From NCBI GenBank assembly GCA_034435315.1, contig DAOTYB010000195.1, forward strand, positions 1 to 13,285: DNA of 13,285 nt. Direction: 5' to 3'. Position 1 is the first letter of the stretch, and every line of letters starts with the position of its first letter. Under the pieces are notes generated by a model. The model worked only from the letters and a program-made list of their open reading frames with translations. It was not told the DNA's origin and made no database searches. The position numbers and the translations under genes were made by a program. This DNA is from VGOB01 sp034435315. Lineage in GTDB: Bacteria > Chloroflexota > Anaerolineae > UBA4142. Shown piece by piece: positions 7,324-13,285 of this stretch.

Positions 7324-7352
7324 ATTCTACCCTGTTCGTGGTGATGTGTCAA
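7324..7352 (-). promoter_or_regulatory. Sigma-70-type promoter for acd-etfBA operon
   Basis: On the minus strand, a perfect TTGACA (7352-7347) and TAGAAT (7329-7324; five of six) are separated by the ideal 17 bases. Predicted transcription begins near 7317, giving a leader of about 40 bases before acd ATG 7276. It lies between the alpha/beta hydrolase stop (7378) and acd. Confidence 0.85.
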
Positions 7353-7377
7353 ATAATCTGGGAGATTGGAGGTTGAG

Positions 7378-8334
7378 TTATGTTTGCATAAAGTCGCATA
7401 ACAAGGCGTTGACCTGAGCGGGATATTCGTAATGCGGAAGATGCCCTGCCTTTTCGATGACTGCCAACCGCGCGTTAGGTAGCGCGTGGATGTGCGCTTG
7501 GGCGTGATGTAACGGGACCGCAGGGTCGCGCGTGCCGACGACAACCAGCGTGGGCGCGCTGATGCGTTCCAGCGGCGGCACTTGACTATCGCGCGGCGAG
7601 GCGAGCATCGCCACGAGCGCGTCGGCGGTGCCGCGTACGCGTAGCGGGCGCAACCGACGCGCCGCTTCGGCAGGATCGAAACGCGCGGGATCACCCAGCG
7701 CATCGCGCAGCGCACGCGCGCGTGTACGCGGATTCAGCATCACCCAGCCGATGAGCGCGCGCGGAACAAACGGGGCATATTGCGCAAGTTTAAATTGAGG
7801 CCGCAACGGTAGCAGGTACGTTGCCGGCGCGATCAAAACGAGTTTTTCGACGCGCGCGGGATAGGCGTAGGCAAAGTGCAGCGCGATCGCCGCTCCCAAC
7901 GAATGCCCGACCAGACTCGCGCGCGCAATGTTCTGTGCATCCATGAACTCGCGAATCGAACGCGCAAACATCGCGAGCGAGTAGGTGGGTGTGGTCACGC
8001 GCGAGGAAAAACCAAAGCCAATCAAATCAATTGCCCAGACGTGATGGGTGGTGGCCAGCGCATCCATATTCGCGCGCCATTGCTCGGCAGAATCCATCAA
8101 GCCGTGAATGAGAATGATCGAAGAGGGAGGACGCGCGAGGGAGGATACCGGTGAGCGCGCGAGGTAATGGATACGCGTGCCATCGGCGAGGGTAACGAAA
8201 TCCCCCTCCTCGGCATCGTCCAGCGTCAGCGTTTCCCACTGTGCCACGCGCCGATTGCCCAGCACGATCAAGGCGGCGGTCGTTGTGAGGAGGGCTGCCG
8301 CCGCGCCCAGAGCCATACCTGCTAATGGGTTCAT
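7378..8334 (-). CDS. Alpha/beta-fold hydrolase, N-terminally anchored
   Basis: A 318-residue alpha/beta hydrolase of the esterase/lipase-like class. An N-terminal hydrophobic segment (about 4-26) suggests a membrane anchor or uncleaved signal. The catalytic domain shows the oxyanion-hole motif HGLMDSAEQW (77-86), the nucleophile elbow VGHSLGAA with Ser145, the acid Asp270 in VVGTRDPAVPL, and His298 in EKAGHLPHYEYP, so the triad is complete. A helical cap lies between about 175 and 255. The substrate is unknown; the family also includes haloperoxidase- and meta-cleavage-type enzymes. Its ATG overlaps the stop of the MBL-fold gene by ATGA, so the two are translationally coupled. Confidence 0.9.
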   Translation of the reverse strand: MNPLAGMALGAAAALLTTTAALIVLGNRRVAQWETLTLDDAEEGDFVTLADGTRIHYLARSPVSSLARPPSSIILIHGLMDSAEQWRANMDALATTHHVWAIDLIGFGFSSRVTTPTYSLAMFARSIREFMDAQNIARASLVGHSLGAAIALHFAYAYPARVEKLVLIAPATYLLPLRPQFKLAQYAPFVPRALIGWVMLNPRTRARALRDALGDPARFDPAEAARRLRPLRVRGTADALVAMLASPRDSQVPPLERISAPTLVVVGTRDPAVPLHHAQAHIHALPNARLAVIEKAGHLPHYEYPAQVNALLCDFMQT

Positions 8335-9029
8335 TCTGGCATCATTCCTAATTTATCCGCCAACTCGCGCACGCGTTCTACGCTGCCAAACACATGCGGT
8401 GGATTATGCGATGCGCAAATGACCTCGAAATTCAATCTGGCAATTTTGCGGATACTGGCGCGCGCGGTGGCAAGATCGGCAGTGAAAATGTGTGGCATTT
8501 CGCGAAACTCGCCGGGTGTTGCCAGCAATAAATCGCCACAGAACAAATAGCCCTCGCGCAAAAGGCAAATGTGCCCCGGCGTGTGACCGGGTGTGTGAAT
8601 GACAGTGAACCCGCCGATGCGATCACCATCGTGGACGTGTTGATCTACTTCCACACTCGCCACGTGACGCGTGAATCCGAAATTCATCAACGCATGGAGC
8701 AAACGTCCACTGAAATGACGGGGCGGACGGCGCGGCCGTTTACCCGAAATATAGTCCGCATCGCGCGGATGAGCATACACTTGCGCGCCCGTACGCCGTT
8801 TGAGTTCCCACAAACTCCCCACGTGGTCAAAGTGATGATGCGTCAGGACGATGCGTTTGACGTGCAACGGTTGCACGCCGATATTCGCGAGCGCGCTGAT
8901 GATCTTGTCGGCTTTGCCCGGCATTCCCGCGTCAATCAGCGTGGCTTCGGGCGCGACGTAATACACGCGCGCACTGCCCGCGTTTTCGATGCAATAGACC
9001 CCTGTCTTGTCACCCACCTGGAAAATCAT
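8331..9029 (-). CDS. MBL-fold metallo-hydrolase
   Basis: A 232-residue metallo-beta-lactamase-fold hydrolase. The metal-binding HxHxDH motif is seen at 64-69 (HHHFDH). Further ligands are His149 in TPGHTPGH, Asp166 in CGDLLL and His208 in ASHNPP, the glyoxalase II-like arrangement for two metal ions. The domain is complete and appears cytoplasmic, with no signal. Possible roles include thioester or lactone hydrolysis; the sequence does not choose between them. No good ribosome site precedes ATG 9029, and the region just upstream holds an inverted repeat. The gene is coupled to the following alpha/beta hydrolase by a 4-base overlap, suggesting the two act together or are at least coexpressed. 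Confidence 0.92.
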   Translation of the reverse strand: MIFQVGDKTGVYCIENAGSARVYYVAPEATLIDAGMPGKADKIISALANIGVQPLHVKRIVLTHHHFDHVGSLWELKRRTGAQVYAHPRDADYISGKRPRRPPRHFSGRLLHALMNFGFTRHVASVEVDQHVHDGDRIGGFTVIHTPGHTPGHICLLREGYLFCGDLLLATPGEFREMPHIFTADLATARASIRKIARLNFEVICASHNPPHVFGSVERVRELADKLGMMPE

Positions 9030-9056
9030 TTTTCGATTTCTGGATTGCCGATTTTC

Positions 9057-9086
9057 GATTGGCGAGTCAATCTAAAGTCGCCAATC
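9057..9086. repeat. Short inverted repeat between PIG-L and MBL genes
   Basis: Arms GATTGGCGA (9057-9065) and TCGCCAATC (9078-9086) pair perfectly around a 12-base loop, in a spacer made of ATTGGCGA- and CGATTT-like words. There is no U-tract, so it is not a clear terminator. It resembles the other word-like intergenic repeats of this window. Confidence 0.6.
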
Positions 9087-9091
9087 AAAAA

Positions 9092-9952
9092 CTATTCGAT
9101 TCCCACAAACACATCTGTTTCAATCTCGTCCGCGACCAGCACACGCGACTCGGCGCGAATCAAAGTTTCGGTCGCCAGCGCGGCGCGGCGAAACTCGGCT
9201 GGGATTTTACTCCAGATACCGTTCGGATCTATTTGCGAAGCGTGACAAAAGAGCGCGCTCAACTTGACCTCCACATAGTCCGATACATCAATGCGCGTGG
9301 TGATCGCTTCGTCGGGTACAGTGCGCTTGAGGAATTCCCGCAGGGGCACGCCCAGGTCCCAGCCGGCGTGCAGCGCGAGTTGCGCCAACTGCTCAAACCG
9401 TTTGCACGGAAACGCGTTCCAATACAACTTGTGCACCGCCCAGGGTGCCAGACCCTCGCGTGTGATTTGCTCAGGAAAGATGCGCGCATCATCCGCCACC
9501 AGAAAAGCCACCAGCGCGGCTTGATGAATTTTGATGTGGTCTGGGTGTCCATAGCCACCCTGCGGATCAAACGTGAGCATCACGTGAGGTTGATGCCGCC
9601 GAATGAGGCGCGTCAATTTTTCGGCGACCTCGAGCACGTTCGCTTGCCACAGGGCGCGTGGGTCGTTGTTTTCTGGTGCGCCAAACATTCCCGAATCACG
9701 ATAGTCGAGAAAATACACGTGGCGGATACCGATCTTTTCCGCAGCGCAGCGCAGTTCGGCTTCGCGCACCTGTCCCAGCGTTTCGGGCGTTGCGGCTACA
9801 CCCGGCGCAACTTGGCCGGCTTCGCCGCGCGTGGCACAGACCAGCGTCACTTCTACTCCAGCCGTGGCGTACTTGTGCATCAAGCCACTGACCCCTTGCT
9901 CATCGTCCGGGTGCGCATACGCACCCAGCAAACGCTTTTCGGTATATGCCAT
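9092..9952 (-). CDS. PIG-L/LmbE-family deacetylase
   Basis: A 286-residue zinc-dependent N-deacetylase of the PIG-L/LmbE family, whose characterised members deacetylate GlcNAc-containing small molecules or lipids (such as MshB and BshB). With numbering from ATG 9952, the metal motif AHPDDE is at 13-18 and GGYGHPDH at 132-139, giving the expected His, Asp and His ligands plus the general-base Asp. The C-terminal part ends with HASQIDPNGIW and a region typical of MshB-like members. Three ATG codons lie in a row (9958, 9955, 9952). The ribosome site CAGGAG abuts the first and is ideally placed, 6 bases away, for the third, so I chose 9952. Mycothiol or bacillithiol synthesis is possible, but no partner genes are nearby to support it. 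Confidence 0.9.
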   Translation of the reverse strand: MAYTEKRLLGAYAHPDDEQGVSGLMHKYATAGVEVTLVCATRGEAGQVAPGVAATPETLGQVREAELRCAAEKIGIRHVYFLDYRDSGMFGAPENNDPRALWQANVLEVAEKLTRLIRRHQPHVMLTFDPQGGYGHPDHIKIHQAALVAFLVADDARIFPEQITREGLAPWAVHKLYWNAFPCKRFEQLAQLALHAGWDLGVPLREFLKRTVPDEAITTRIDVSDYVEVKLSALFCHASQIDPNGIWSKIPAEFRRAALATETLIRAESRVLVADEIETDVFVGIE

Positions 9953-9964
9953 CATCATCTCCTG

Positions 9965-10006
9965 TTCGTCATTCGTCCTTCGTCATTCGTCCTTCGTCAT
10001 CCGTCA
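9965..10006. repeat. 14-bp tandem repeat upstream of PIG-L gene
   Basis: TTCGTCATTCGTCC occurs twice exactly (9965-9978, 9979-9992), and a third, diverged copy follows (9993-10006). The array runs from just past the end of the membrane-protein gene to the PIG-L ribosome site. It fills almost the whole 51-bp spacer. Confidence 0.85.
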
Positions 10007-10480
10007 TTTCCCACTCACCCAGAATAGCCACACCGCCATCGCGAGTGCCAGCGCGCCGGCGAATGCCGCGCCAAAAACTTCAACGATACTTCCCAGCACG
10101 CGCGCTGCCAGCGCGAACAGCAGCACCGCTATCAGGATCGGTGGACCGAACACACGTATCACGCGCAACGTCGCGCGTAACGCCGAGACATTGCGAGCAG
10201 GCATCAGATCGGTACGCGCGCCCAGAAAGATCCAAACGATCACACCTAGCCCCACGCCGCCCGCTAGCCCCAGCAGCCAGATTTCGAGATGAGCGCGCTG
10301 CAGCGACTCGGTAAAAGCGAACGCCAGAAGGAGCAGCGCCAGAAACGCGAGGACAGGCGAAACGTCCCAGCGGGCATTGATGCGTCGCGTACGCGTCGTG
10401 TGGGCGCGCGGTACGAACAACTGGATGAGATATGTTGCCAGAATAAGGATCACTAGTGTAGCAACGATCTGGTTCCACAT
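10004..10480 (-). CDS. Five-helix membrane protein, unknown function
   Basis: I do not recognise this 158-residue protein. Hydrophobic segments at about 5-23, 41-58, 66-87, 109-128 and 131-154 predict five membrane helices. Short basic loops lie between them (RAHTTRTRRINAR at 25-37, then RTDLMPAR). There is no signal peptide cleavage site and no catalytic motif. The ATG lies only 3 bases after the TAA stop of the MFS gene, without its own clear ribosome site, so translation is probably coupled to the transporter. It could be an accessory to that exporter, but the sequence gives no direct support. Confidence 0.75.
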   Translation of the reverse strand: MWNQIVATLVILILATYLIQLFVPRAHTTRTRRINARWDVSPVLAFLALLLLAFAFTESLQRAHLEIWLLGLAGGVGLGVIVWIFLGARTDLMPARNVSALRATLRVIRVFGPPILIAVLLFALAARVLGSIVEVFGAAFAGALALAMAVWLFWVSGK

Positions 10481-10483
10481 CGC

Positions 10484-11842
10484 TTATGCCAACTGACGAA
10501 TCGCGGGGAGGCGCCATAGCACGAGCAGACTGAATATCAAAGTAATCAAGCCGCCGAATGCTGCGCCGATGGGAATGCTAGAGTATTGTGCAAGCGTACC
10601 TGCCATCAACGCGCCAATCGGGAAAAAGCCGAGAAAGACCAGCGTGTACACGCTAATCACGCGTCCGCGCAGTTCATCGGGTACGAGCGTCTGAATCAAA
10701 GTATTTAACATTCCGTTCTGCACCATAAAGCCCATTCCCGCGAAAAAGAGAAAGACGAGCGCCAGGAAAAAGGAGGGCGAGAACGCCAGGCACAGTACCA
10801 TCGTCGGAAAGAGGAGATTGCCAAACGTCAAGAGCATTCCCTTGCGGAACCAATTTCCCAGTGAGGCGACCGTCAATGCACCGGTCAACGCACCCAGGCC
10901 CACGCAGATCATCATCAAACTCTGACGAATTTCCGAACGCAAGAGGCCTGGCGTCACCGCGCTCAACACACTCGCCAGCGGTGTGGTTGCCAGCACAGAA
11001 TTCAACATGGCGATCTCGTGATAAGGGTCCAGGACGTCGCGCGCGAACGCCGGAATGAGCGCCGAGTAGCCCATTGCGAACAGATTGGACACTGCCGCGA
11101 GCAGAATGAGGACCCGAATCGTCGTATGACGATAGATGTACCGCAAGCCCTCGCGCAGTTGCGTGAACGGCGAAGCAATCTGTCGTCGTGGAATGTACTG
11201 CGGCAGGTTCATCGCCAGGAGCGCGCTAATCACAGCGAGAAAACTCAAGCCGTTGAGCATAAAGCACCATGCGGGTCCCAGGAGTGCCAGCACGATGCCG
11301 GCAATGGTCGGACCTAAAACCCGCGCCGCGTTGAACATTGCCGAGTTGAACGCGATGGCGTTCATCAAATCTTCGCGCCCGACCATTTCGATGGTGAACG
11401 CCTGACGCGTCGGCGCGTCGAACGCTTGCGCCGTGCCGTTGATGAGCGCAAAGCAGATGATATGCCACGGTTGCACCCATCCCAAGAATACATCGGCGGC
11501 AAGCAGAAACGCCGTGCACATCATCGCCACCTGGGTCAGTAACAACAAGCGGCGCTTGGACATTCGATCAATCACGACACCTGCCCACAATGAAAATAAC
11601 AACGTGGGCACCGCGCTGGAGAAACTTACAATGCCCAGATACATCGGCGAGCGCGTGAGTTCGTACACCAACCACGGTTGGGCGAGGTTCTGCATCCACG
11701 TACCGCTGAGAGAGATCAGTTGCCCGGCGAACCACAGGCGATAGTTGCGATGTTTAAAAGCGGCAAAGGTTTGCGCCAGCGAGACGCGTCGCGAGGCGCG
11801 CCAGACTGCCGATGCTTGAGGAGCCGTGACAGGATCAGCCAT
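10484..11842 (-). CDS. MFS transporter, MFS_3/EntS-like exporter family
   Basis: A 452-residue major facilitator superfamily permease with about 12 predicted helices. The region FKHRNYRLWFAGQLISLSGTW, then QPWLVYELTRSPMYLG, and the loop VIDRMSKRRLLL between helices 2 and 3 are typical of the MFS_3 (TMSE/EntS-like) subgroup of proton-driven exporters. Near the C-terminus, LVPDELRGRVISVYTL is the matching repeat motif of the second half. Exported substrates of this group include siderophores and drugs; the substrate here is unknown. ATG 11842 has no ribosome site. A TATAAT sits 4 bases upstream, which raises the possibility of a leaderless message. It heads a tight run of genes down to 7378. 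Confidence 0.9.
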   Translation of the reverse strand: MADPVTAPQASAVWRASRRVSLAQTFAAFKHRNYRLWFAGQLISLSGTWMQNLAQPWLVYELTRSPMYLGIVSFSSAVPTLLFSLWAGVVIDRMSKRRLLLLTQVAMMCTAFLLAADVFLGWVQPWHIICFALINGTAQAFDAPTRQAFTIEMVGREDLMNAIAFNSAMFNAARVLGPTIAGIVLALLGPAWCFMLNGLSFLAVISALLAMNLPQYIPRRQIASPFTQLREGLRYIYRHTTIRVLILLAAVSNLFAMGYSALIPAFARDVLDPYHEIAMLNSVLATTPLASVLSAVTPGLLRSEIRQSLMMICVGLGALTGALTVASLGNWFRKGMLLTFGNLLFPTMVLCLAFSPSFFLALVFLFFAGMGFMVQNGMLNTLIQTLVPDELRGRVISVYTLVFLGFFPIGALMAGTLAQYSSIPIGAAFGGLITLIFSLLVLWRLPAIRQLA

Positions 11843-11853
11843 AGTGATTATAG

Positions 11854-11878
11854 AAGGGGCGAGGAAGACTCGCCCCTT
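11854..11878 (-). terminator. Hairpin between phosphoribosyltransferase and MFS genes
   Basis: Perfect 10-bp GC-rich arms AAGGGGCGAG and CTCGCCCCTT enclose a 5-base loop, about 50 bases past the phosphoribosyltransferase stop. On the minus strand the stem is followed by CTATAATC, not a T run, so termination may be weak. It could be an attenuating hairpin or one that protects the upstream RNA. Confidence 0.5.
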
Positions 11879-11927
11879 TCCAGAGGAAATGTGCGGTCAT
11901 TTTTTGAGCCAGCGCGTGCATCAGCGT

Positions 11928-12470
11928 TCACGCGCTCTGTCGTGAGGACTGGAGCGCGCGGGCTAATTCTGGATGAAGATGCCACGCGCCATTGATGTAC
12001 ACGTGCTTGTCCCACGGGAAAATGATGAGCGCGTCCGAAACCATACCGCTCACATCTGGCGGCGGCTGTGCCCAACTGTGACTCACTAAACTGGCGGTAA
12101 CGACGCGCGCCGCGCCATTTTGCTTGATGCGTTGCGCCGCCAATACCAGCGTCTCACCCGTGTCCGCGATTTCATCTACGACCGCGACGATCTTATCGGC
12201 AACCTGTGTCGAGACGTCCACCTGCCAGATCGGTCGTGCAAAAGTCGGCTGGTCTTTGATGCGACGCGTGAGACGGACGGGAAAAAACTCACAGCGTAAA
12301 CTACACGCCACGACGGTGGCAGGGAACAAGCCACCGCGCGCAATCCCAATCACCACTTCGACGCCACAGGGTGCCAGTTGCTCGGTCAGTCGGCGCGTGA
12401 GTTGTTCAAAACGTTCCCATGTGATTTCTTCGATACCGACGTGGCGCGCATCGTTGTAGGTTAATGTCAT
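11928..12470 (-). CDS. Phosphoribosyltransferase (type I, COG2236-like)
   Basis: A 180-residue type I phosphoribosyltransferase. The PRPP-binding loop VVDEIADTGETL is at 97-108 (two acidic residues then DTGxTL). IARGGLFPA at 43-51 matches the pyrophosphate-loop region. FPWDKH near the C-terminus (151-156) is characteristic of the COG2236 group, related to hypoxanthine/xanthine-guanine phosphoribosyltransferases, which salvage purine bases with PRPP. The base used cannot be read from sequence. I chose ATG 12470, which has GAGG 5 bases upstream. An earlier in-frame ATG at 12497 would add nine unconserved residues. It lies 70 bases after bacterioferritin; no promoter or terminator is obvious in that gap. 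Confidence 0.88.
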   Translation of the reverse strand: MTLTYNDARHVGIEEITWERFEQLTRRLTEQLAPCGVEVVIGIARGGLFPATVVACSLRCEFFPVRLTRRIKDQPTFARPIWQVDVSTQVADKIVAVVDEIADTGETLVLAAQRIKQNGAARVVTASLVSHSWAQPPPDVSGMVSDALIIFPWDKHVYINGAWHLHPELARALQSSRQSA

Positions 12471-12540
12471 AGTGACCTCACAGTGGGCAAGACTCATGGG
12501 CGAGGAATTTCTTGCTGAACAGCGCTCATCCGACGCCCCA

Positions 12541-13008
12541 TCAATTGATTTGGGCGCTCAAATAATTCTCCAGCCCCATCTGCTTGATCTGATCGAGTTG
12601 CGCTTCCAGCCAATCGAGATGCGCTTCTTCGTCTTTGAGAATCGCCTCGAGCAATTCGCGCGTCCCGTTGTCGCCACATTCGACTGCGAGACGGATGGCA
12701 TCGTTATAGAGTGCGACCGCGCTCTGTTCTGCCATTGCATCGTTGCGGAGTTGCGCCTCGACATTCGCGCCGATGTGAATCTCGTTCAGCGTACTAACGA
12801 TGGGGCGTCCCTCTAAAAACAGAATGCGCGCGATGTGTTGTTCGGCGTGTCTCATTTCCTGAATCGCGCGCTTTTCGATCACCTCGTGCAAACGTCCATA
12901 GCCCCAGTTGGCGCACATCTCTGAATGCACGATGTACTGATTGATCGCTGTCAGTTCTTCTGCTAGAAGCATGTTCAGACGTTCGATGATTTGCAAATTC
13001 CCTTTCAT
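12541..13008 (-). CDS. bfr: Bacterioferritin
   Basis: A 155-residue bacterioferritin, the heme-containing ferritin that oxidises Fe(II) and stores iron in a 24-subunit shell. All ferroxidase ligands are at the standard positions: Glu18, Glu51, His54, Glu94, Glu127 and His130. The heme-ligand Met52 is also present, so this is a Bfr and not a Dps or simple ferritin. Length and the ending NYLSAQ fit the family. ATG 13008 has a near-perfect AAGGAGG 6 bases upstream. The upstream side runs straight into the right-hand dispersed repeat (from 13031), so any promoter must lie within or beyond that repeat. I saw no good -35/-10 pair and no clear Fur-type box. Confidence 0.95.
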   Translation of the reverse strand: MKGNLQIIERLNMLLAEELTAINQYIVHSEMCANWGYGRLHEVIEKRAIQEMRHAEQHIARILFLEGRPIVSTLNEIHIGANVEAQLRNDAMAEQSAVALYNDAIRLAVECGDNGTRELLEAILKDEEAHLDWLEAQLDQIKQMGLENYLSAQIN

Positions 13009-13019
13009 TGATTTCCTCC

Positions 13020-13034
13020 TTACTTTTCAAGTAA
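13020..13034 (-). promoter_or_regulatory. Small hairpin abutting bfr ribosome site
   Basis: TTACTT and AAGTAA form a 6-bp palindrome with a 3-base loop, overlapping the first two bases of the AAGGAGG ribosome site (13021-13015). In the bfr leader it could modestly affect ribosome access. AT-rich and short, it may be chance. Confidence 0.3.
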
Positions 13035-13184
13035 CTGCTCAGCCCGCGTTCACTCGCTGTCAGTGAGAAACCGACGGCTAGCGTAAGCCGATGACTGAGC
13101 CTGAATTTCACCGTCGTGCCCCGGGAACAACCCCACTCATCCCCCTGCCCCCTTCTCTCCCCGCATAGCAGGGAGAGAAGGGGG
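13031..13184 (-). repeat. Dispersed palindromic repeat, right (inverted) copy
   Basis: Read on the minus strand, 13184-13031 matches plus-strand 15-193 from the C/T-rich hairpin through GATGAGT, GTTGTTCCC, GAAATTCAGGCTC and CATCGGCTT to GCTGAGCAGTTAC. The leading hairpin has 17-base arms at 13148-13164 and 13168-13184, with one mismatch and a 3-base loop. The copy lacks the nested palindrome found at 77-104 in the left copy. It lies directly upstream of bfr. Confidence 0.8.
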
Positions 13185-13195
13185 AAAGGGGAGCG

Positions 13196-13283
13196 GGGGA
13201 GTGGGCGGGCGGCGAAGCCGCCCGCCCACTCCCCACTCCCTTGATTCCCCCTCCCCACGCCGCAGAGCGGCGTGGGGAGGGGG
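13196..13283. repeat. Two further GC-rich hairpins at right edge
   Basis: Two perfect inverted repeats follow each other. One has 18-base arms at 13196-13213 and 13217-13234 around GAA. The other has 17-base arms at 13247-13263 and 13267-13283 around AGA. Both share arm length, 3-base loop and C/G-run ends with the hairpin at 15-51 but have different core sequences. No gene is visible. The block may continue past the window. Confidence 0.8.
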
Positions 13284-13285
13284 CG

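Noticed and set aside
9057..9086. Terminator after the PIG-L gene
   Set aside because: The 9-bp stem has a 12-base loop and no T run on the minus strand, and the next gene follows closely.
11847..11852. Ordinary sigma-70 promoter for the MFS gene at TATAAT
   Set aside because: No -35 box exists at 16-18 bases; those positions are the GC-rich hairpin arm. It is kept only as a possible leaderless start.
1..13285. Composite transposon bounded by the two inverted repeat copies
   Set aside because: No transposase or integrase is present, no target duplication is visible, and the repeats look like dispersed structured elements whose ends do not define the gene block.

Overview
The window is about 13.3 kb of bacterial DNA in which every supportable gene lies on the minus strand. 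I see eleven protein genes and no tRNA, rRNA, CRISPR array or transposase. The gene set is an acyl-CoA dehydrogenase with its ETF, a heme-type bacterioferritin, a DUF3048 lipoprotein, a dephospho-CoA kinase, and several hydrolases. Together with long Thr/Pro-rich linkers, moderately high GC, and many intergenic palindromes and word-like repeats, this suggests an environmental Chloroflexota bacterium, perhaps of the Anaerolineae type. That assignment is inference from style; no marker gene is present.

Read in the direction of transcription (high to low coordinates), the layout is as follows. (1) 13285-13022 is a palindrome-rich repeat block with no gene. (2) Bacterioferritin (13008-12541) is followed by a phosphoribosyltransferase (12470-11928). 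(3) After a hairpin come an MFS exporter (11842-10484), a five-helix membrane protein (10480-10004), a PIG-L/LmbE deacetylase (9952-9092), a metallo-beta-lactamase-fold hydrolase (9029-8331) and an alpha/beta hydrolase (8334-7378). Spacing is tight in places, including an ATGA overlap. (4) A consensus sigma-70 promoter (7352-7324) precedes acyl-CoA dehydrogenase (7276-6134), a one-helix Pro/Ala-rich protein (6103-5678), etfB (5518-4739) and etfA (4405-3425). The run ends in a strong hairpin terminator (3358-3324). (5) A second consensus promoter (3298-3271) precedes a DUF3048 lipoprotein (3241-1829) and a dephospho-CoA kinase carrying an extra GNAT-like domain (1815-361). (6) 360-1 is again palindromic repeat DNA with no gene.

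The clearest functional unit is the acd-etfBA operon. The dehydrogenase oxidises an acyl-CoA and passes its electrons to the EtfAB heterodimer, which would feed the quinone pool through an ETF dehydrogenase not seen here. CoA supply (CoaE) is encoded just downstream in a separate unit. The other genes look like general housekeeping or accessory enzymes whose substrates cannot be read from sequence.

The most unusual features are: the CoaE-(51-bp repeat linker)-GNAT-like fusion; a 333-bp etfB-etfA spacer built from 8-bp words that switch strand in the middle; and inverted copies of one palindromic repeat of about 150-180 bp at the two ends of the window. I found no defence system, mobile element or obvious novel pathway.
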